DNA of 8,274 nucleotides. Origin: DATHGT01 sp035317605 (GTDB lineage: Bacteria; Methylomirabilota; Methylomirabilia; Rokubacteriales; CSP1-6). The stretch lies in the NCBI GenBank assembly GCA_035317605.1, contig DATHGT010000357.1, forward strand, positions 1 through 8,274, written 5' to 3'. Positions 5,502-8,274 of this stretch are shown here, piece by piece. The translations under genes were made by a program, and so were the position numbers. The notes under the pieces are model-generated. The model did not search any database, had not been told where the DNA came from, and worked only from the letters and a program-made list of their open reading frames with translations. Each line of letters starts with the position of its first letter. Within the stretch, counting starts at the first letter, position 1.

Positions 5502-6362
5502 TCACTCCTCTTCCCCGAACAATCCCCAGGGGCGGAAGATCAGGATCAGGCCCATCACCGCGTACATGATCACCATCGCGGTCTCGGGCAGGTAGAAGGC
5601 GCCCCACGTCTGGGCCGCGCCGACGATGAGGCTGCCCACCATCGAGCCGGCGATGCTGCCGAGCCCGCCGATCACCACGACCACGAACGCGTCGACGATG
5701 ACCCCGATGCCCATGCCGAGGTACGCGGTGGTCATGGGGGCGGCCGCGACTCCACCCAGGCCGGCCAGAGCGCAGGCCGCGCCGAAGACCAGCGTGCGCA
5801 CGCGGGCGACGTCGGCCCCGAGGCAGTCGGCCATCTCGCTGTTCTGGGCCACCGCGCGGATCACGAGCCCGGCGCGGGTGCGCTGCAGCAGCAGCCAGAC
5901 CACGGCTCCCACGGCGAGGCCGAGCACGACCAGGAAGAGCCGGTAGCGCGGGTAGACGATCCCGCCCAGCGCGACGGCGCCCTGGAGCAGCGCCGGCGGC
6001 TCCACACCTTTGGCGGTCGGCCCGTAGAGCACGCGGATCGACTCCTCGAGGATCAGCGCCAGCCCGAAGGTCAGCAGGAGCTGGTAGATGGGCAGCCGGC
6101 GATAGATGAAGCGCAGCGTGGAGGCCTCCAGCAGCGCGCCCAGCGCGCCCACGACGGGCGGCACGATGACGAGCGCGGGCCAGAACCAGCCGGTGAGGGC
6201 GACCGTGGTGAACCCGAGATAGGCGCCGAGCATGTAGAACACGCCGTGGGCGAAGTTGACGACGCGCAGGATGCCGAAGACCAGCGAGAGCCCGGCGGAG
6301 ACGAGAAAAAGGAGCCCCGCGAGCGCCACCGCGTTGAGCACCTGCTCGACGAGGACGGCCAC
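5502..6362 (-). CDS. livH: Branched-chain amino acid-type ABC transporter permease LivH
   Basis: A 286-aa membrane permease, very hydrophobic throughout (about eight membrane segments by eye). LivH landmarks are VVNFAHGVFYMLGAYLG (34-50), LPIYQLLLTFGLALILEE (90-107), the cytoplasmic coupling loop around AVAQNSEMADCLGAD (170-184), GGLGSIAGSMVGSLIVG (232-248) and the diagnostic C-terminus LIFRPWGLFGEEE. It pairs with LivM and is driven by LivG/LivF. The chosen start is GTG 6362-6360, giving MAVLVEQVLNAVAL as in relatives. No Shine-Dalgarno is visible, and the region just upstream is occupied by GC palindromes that could hide the start. It follows the binding-protein stop by 22 nt. Confidence 0.94.
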   Translation of the reverse strand: MAVLVEQVLNAVALAGLLFLVSAGLSLVFGILRVVNFAHGVFYMLGAYLGFTTVALTGWFWPALVIVPPVVGALGALLEASTLRFIYRRLPIYQLLLTFGLALILEESIRVLYGPTAKGVEPPALLQGAVALGGIVYPRYRLFLVVLGLAVGAVVWLLLQRTRAGLVIRAVAQNSEMADCLGADVARVRTLVFGAACALAGLGGVAAAPMTTAYLGMGIGVIVDAFVVVVIGGLGSIAGSMVGSLIVGAAQTWGAFYLPETAMVIMYAVMGLILIFRPWGLFGEEE

Positions 6363-6384
6363 GGCGCGGGGCCCCGGGCGCCCT
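6363..6384 (-). repeat. GC palindromes between binding-protein gene and livH
   Basis: On the minus strand, the 22-nt gap contains the adjoining self-complementary octamers GGGCGCCC and GGGGCCCC, and an alternative GGCGC/GCGCC stem, directly before the livH GTG. A hairpin here could stabilise the 3' end of the binding-protein message or limit livH translation. There is no U-tract. Confidence 0.4.
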
Positions 6385-7587
6385 TTACCCGAAGTCCTCC
6401 GTGAGGCACTTGGGCGTGACCTTCTCGCCCGGATAGGTGGCGAGGATCTTGGGAATCAGGTGCGGATACTTCGGATCCTTGACGGCCTGCACCGCGAAGC
6501 CCGGCTGGACGGCCTGGTGATCGCACTTGCGCATGAAGAACGGCCCTTCGAGGCCCTCGTAGCTCGAGTCCTCCCACGCCGCGATCACCTTCTCGACGTC
6601 GTCGCTGCCCGCCTTGGTGATGACCTGGGCCAGCCACTCCAGCCCCTCGTAGGTCTCGCCGTCGAACATGTCCGGATACCGGCCGTGCAGGTCGTGGAAG
6701 CGCTTGACGAAGTCGCGGTTCTTCGGGGTGTCGACGGTGAAGGGATAGCGCGAGCTGCCGATCGTGCCCTCCATGGCGTCGCCCACCGCGATCATGTTCT
6801 CCAGCTCGACGATCTCCATGATCGGCTTGATCTCCTTGGTGATCCCGAACTGGTGGGCCTGGCGGAGGAAGATGGTGGCGTCCTGACCCACGAGGACCAG
6901 GTACACGCCCTCGGCGTGCGACTGCTTGAGCTTGCCGATGTAGCTCCCGAAGTCCTTGGTGCCGACGGGCGGATAGTCCTTGCCCACGACCTCCTTCTTG
7001 AACGCGGTGATCTGCGACACGAACGAGGCCACGCTGTCGCGGCCCCACGCGTAATCGCTGCCCAGCGCGTAGAAGCGCTTCATCGACGACTCGGCGAGAT
7101 AAAGGCTGACCGCGCGGGCGCCCATGGGCCCGCTGGTGTTGATGCGGAAGAAGTAGCGGTTGAAGGACTTGGCGGTCAAGGCGCCGGCCCCGTTGATGGT
7201 CGACATCAGGATGACCTTCCACTCCGGGCACTTCGCCGAGACGGCCAGCGCCTCCGACGACAGTACGGTACCGGTGAGGAACTTGACCCCGTCCTTCTCC
7301 ACGAGCTTCTGGGCCTTGCGCACGGCCGTGGCGGGGTCGCCGCCGGTGTCCTCGTAGATGAACTCCACGGGCCGGCCGAGGATGCCCTTGCCCTTGTTCT
7401 CCTTGGCGAACAGCTCGCACGCGCGCTTGGCCTGGATGCCGTACTGCGCGTTGCTGCCCGACAGCGCGGCCGGCAGTCCGATCTTGATCGGATTCTGCGC
7501 GTACGCCCGCCGGAGGAAGACGGGCCCACCCACCGTCGCCGCCGCGCCGCCCACCACCGCCGTCGTCAAGAAGTCACGTCGCTTCAT
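6385..7587 (-). CDS. Periplasmic substrate-binding protein of Liv-type ABC transporter, Tat-exported
   Basis: A 400-aa type I periplasmic binding protein (Peripla_BP_6 / LivK-like). It should capture a small ligand outside the membrane and deliver it to LivHM. The N-terminus has a twin-arginine signal, KRRDFL at 2-7, a hydrophobic stretch (8-24) and a likely cleavage site after AYA (28-30), before QNPIKIGL. Family features are the first-lobe strand KIGLPAALSGSNAQYG (35-50), EDTGGDPATAVRKAQKLVEKD (79-99), and GSDYAWGRD (176-184) in the hinge/second lobe. The ligand cannot be deduced: relatives bind branched-chain amino acids, amides, urea or aromatic acids. The start ATG 7587 has a strong Shine-Dalgarno (GAGGAGG, 7600-7594, 6-nt spacing) and a promoter upstream. 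As the first gene of the operon, it fits the usual need for excess binding protein. Confidence 0.94.
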   Translation of the reverse strand: MKRRDFLTTAVVGGAAATVGGPVFLRRAYAQNPIKIGLPAALSGSNAQYGIQAKRACELFAKENKGKGILGRPVEFIYEDTGGDPATAVRKAQKLVEKDGVKFLTGTVLSSEALAVSAKCPEWKVILMSTINGAGALTAKSFNRYFFRINTSGPMGARAVSLYLAESSMKRFYALGSDYAWGRDSVASFVSQITAFKKEVVGKDYPPVGTKDFGSYIGKLKQSHAEGVYLVLVGQDATIFLRQAHQFGITKEIKPIMEIVELENMIAVGDAMEGTIGSSRYPFTVDTPKNRDFVKRFHDLHGRYPDMFDGETYEGLEWLAQVITKAGSDDVEKVIAAWEDSSYEGLEGPFFMRKCDHQAVQPGFAVQAVKDPKYPHLIPKILATYPGEKVTPKCLTEDFG

Positions 7588-7593
7588 GGTGCG

Positions 7594-7600
7594 CCTCCTC
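7594..7600 (-). promoter_or_regulatory. Ribosome binding site of the binding-protein gene
   Basis: GAGGAGG on the minus strand, 6 nt before ATG 7587. It is the strongest ribosome binding site in the transporter operon. Confidence 0.75.
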
Positions 7601-7623
7601 GTCTGGGGACCTGGAGCCCGCCG

Positions 7624-7652
7624 ATTATATCTGCTGGCGTCGATTCACGGTA
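7624..7652 (-). promoter_or_regulatory. Promoter of the liv operon
   Basis: On the minus strand a perfect -10 hexamer TATAAT (7629-7624) lies 36 bp before the start codon. At the 17-nt spacing the -35 position reads TACCGT (7652-7647), a poor match, so an activator or other upstream contact may be needed. The predicted transcription start near 7617 gives a leader of about 30 nt. Confidence 0.5.
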
Positions 7653-7659
7653 TCGATGC
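7637..7659. promoter_or_regulatory. Possible operator overlapping the liv -35 region
   Basis: GCGTCGAT (7637-7644) and ATCGATGC (7652-7659) form an inverted repeat with one mismatch around a 7-nt centre. It covers the spacer and -35 position of the liv promoter, as a dimeric repressor or activator site would. The regulator is unknown. Confidence 0.35.
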
Positions 7660-7758
7660 GTCCGTGGCCGATCCCCGACCGGCGATCGAGCCGATGTCAA
7701 CGCGTGGTTCGACGAGCGCCCAAGCTCAATAGTTCCTCATAAGGATTCTGAGGTCCCA

Positions 7759-7787
7759 TTGACAGGCTGCCGGTGTTCGGTGATCCT
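7759..7787 (+). promoter_or_regulatory. Promoter of the DsrE-like gene
   Basis: A consensus -35 TTGACA (7759-7764) is followed after 17 nt by the weak -10 GATCCT (7782-7787), which keeps the A and final T. Transcription would start near 7794, about 20 nt before the ATG and upstream of the Shine-Dalgarno. Confidence 0.45.
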
Positions 7788-7800
7788 GCGGCCGGTTTCG

Positions 7801-7806
7801 AGGAGG
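7801..7806 (+). promoter_or_regulatory. Ribosome binding site of the DsrE-like gene
   Basis: A full AGGAGG stands 7 nt before ATG 7814 and supports this start. Confidence 0.75.
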
Positions 7807-7813
7807 GACGACC

Positions 7814-8274
7814 ATGATCACAGTGCGCGCTTTCACGGCCCCCTGGGCGTTCGCCGTCGCCGTGGCGCTCGGGGTCGTCAGCGTGACCGCGGCCGGCGCG
7901 TCGCATCTCGGCGACGGCAAGAAGCATCGCATCGTCTACCAGCTCGACGATCCCGGCGTGGACAAGGCGCGCTTCGTGCTGAACAACATCGCCAACCACG
8001 TCAAGGGCGTGGGCGGCTGGAAGAACGTCGAGGCGCTCGAGCTGGTGGTCTTCGGGCCGGCGCTGAAGGAGTTCGTGAGGAAGGGCCTCGATCCCGAGAT
8101 CGGGCAGGCGCTGGAGGCGCTGCAGACGCAGGGCGTGGTGTTCGGCGCCTGCGGCAACACCATGAAGGGGATGAACGTCACGCTCGACCAGATCGCCCGC
8201 GGCGCCAAGGCGCTGCCGCAGGGTGGGGTGGTCCGGGTGATGGAGCTTCAGGAGCAGGGGTTCAGCTACATCCG
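7814..8274 (+). CDS. Exported DsrE/DsrF-like family protein, 3' end cut by window edge
   Basis: The frame from ATG 7814 stays open to the right edge (153 codons plus two bases). Residues 1 to about 30 look like a Sec signal peptide: one Arg, then a hydrophobic Ala/Val core and an AGA/AAGAS cleavage region. The mature part resembles the DsrE/DsrF-like small-protein family (COG1416 type): strand HRIVYQLDDPG (38-48), ARFVLNNIANHVK (52-64), LELVVFGPALKEFV (75-88), GVVFGACGNTMKG (107-119), and the typical end EQGFSYIR, where relatives stop within a few residues. Cys113, in the ACxNTM motif, matches the conserved Cys position of the family. DsrE-fold proteins carry sulfur as a persulfide or act as small-ligand or regulatory modules. 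For this exported branch the role is unknown, and it may be a periplasmic thiol or sulfur-handling protein. It is transcribed away from the liv operon. Confidence 0.8.
   Translation, partial: MITVRAFTAPWAFAVAVALGVVSVTAAGASHLGDGKKHRIVYQLDDPGVDKARFVLNNIANHVKGVGGWKNVEALELVVFGPALKEFVRKGLDPEIGQALEALQTQGVVFGACGNTMKGMNVTLDQIARGAKALPQGGVVRVMELQEQGFSYI

Larger units (their letters stand above)
7588..7813. other. Divergent intergenic region
   Basis: This 226-bp segment separates the leftward liv operon from the rightward DsrE-like gene. It is the least GC-rich part of the window and holds the promoters, ribosome binding sites and candidate operators listed separately. A further short inverted repeat, CCTCA (7735-7739)/TGAGG (7749-7753), sits just upstream of the rightward -35. 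No small gene in it looks convincing. Confidence 0.7.

Noticed and set aside
5409..6404. Long plus-strand open frame (331 codons) antisense to livH
   Set aside because: Its product is His/Asp/Glu/Arg-rich low complexity, the usual antisense shadow of GC-rich hydrophobic genes, and the opposite strand encodes clear LivH.
6071..7420. Minus-strand frame of 449 codons across the binding-protein gene and livH
   Set aside because: It is an alternative-frame shadow of two well-identified genes, composed of Arg/Gly/Pro/His-rich sequence without domains.
7697..7999. Minus-strand small frame in the divergent intergenic region
   Set aside because: It overlaps the signal-peptide gene antisense, has no domain, and would cross both predicted promoters.

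Overview
The window is a GC-rich, densely coded bacterial chromosome segment with no RNA genes, insertion sequences or CRISPR arrays that I can see. Strong third-position GC, GTG/TTG starts, 4-bp stop/start overlaps and a complete Liv-type transporter with a twin-arginine-exported binding protein suggest a free-living, probably soil or sediment, Gram-negative-type bacterium. Methylomirabilota/Rokubacteria-like or Pseudomonadota lineages would fit, but the sequence seen here does not settle the taxonomy.

Left part, plus strand (1-1087): the C-terminal third of an acyl-CoA synthetase of the ANL superfamily runs in from the left edge. A hotdog-fold thioesterase of the fluoroacetyl-CoA thioesterase (FlK) type follows 3 bp later. 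The two look like one operon acting on acyl-CoAs. The thioesterase keeps the Glu and His of the FlK triad but appears to lack the Thr.

Middle part, plus strand (1088-2997): after a 176-bp gap with GAACGT repeats comes the most unusual locus. A caspase-like (peptidase C14) domain with an intact His/Cys dyad is joined, in one uninterrupted reading frame, to a complete Uma2-family PD-(D/E)XK nuclease. About 62 codons of poorly conserved-looking, lower-GC3 sequence link them. This may be a true protease-nuclease fusion, or two genes whose spacer happens to lack a stop. A good -35/-10 pair placed exactly for a leaderless mRNA starting at the Uma2 ATG favours independent expression of the nuclease. 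Both readings are annotated.

Right part, minus strand (2998-7587): a complete branched-chain-amino-acid-type ABC transporter operon reads from right to left: binding protein, livH, livM, livG, livF. The last three genes overlap by 4 bp each. GC-rich palindromes lie between the binding protein and livH, and a long stem-loop lies between livH and livM. The operon ends exactly where the Uma2 gene ends: the two convergent stop codons abut with no base between them.

Right edge (7588-8274): a 226-bp divergent intergenic region carries a consensus TATAAT for the transporter operon and a TTGACA-type promoter for a rightward gene. That gene encodes an exported DsrE/DsrF-like protein, truncated by the window edge just before its expected end.
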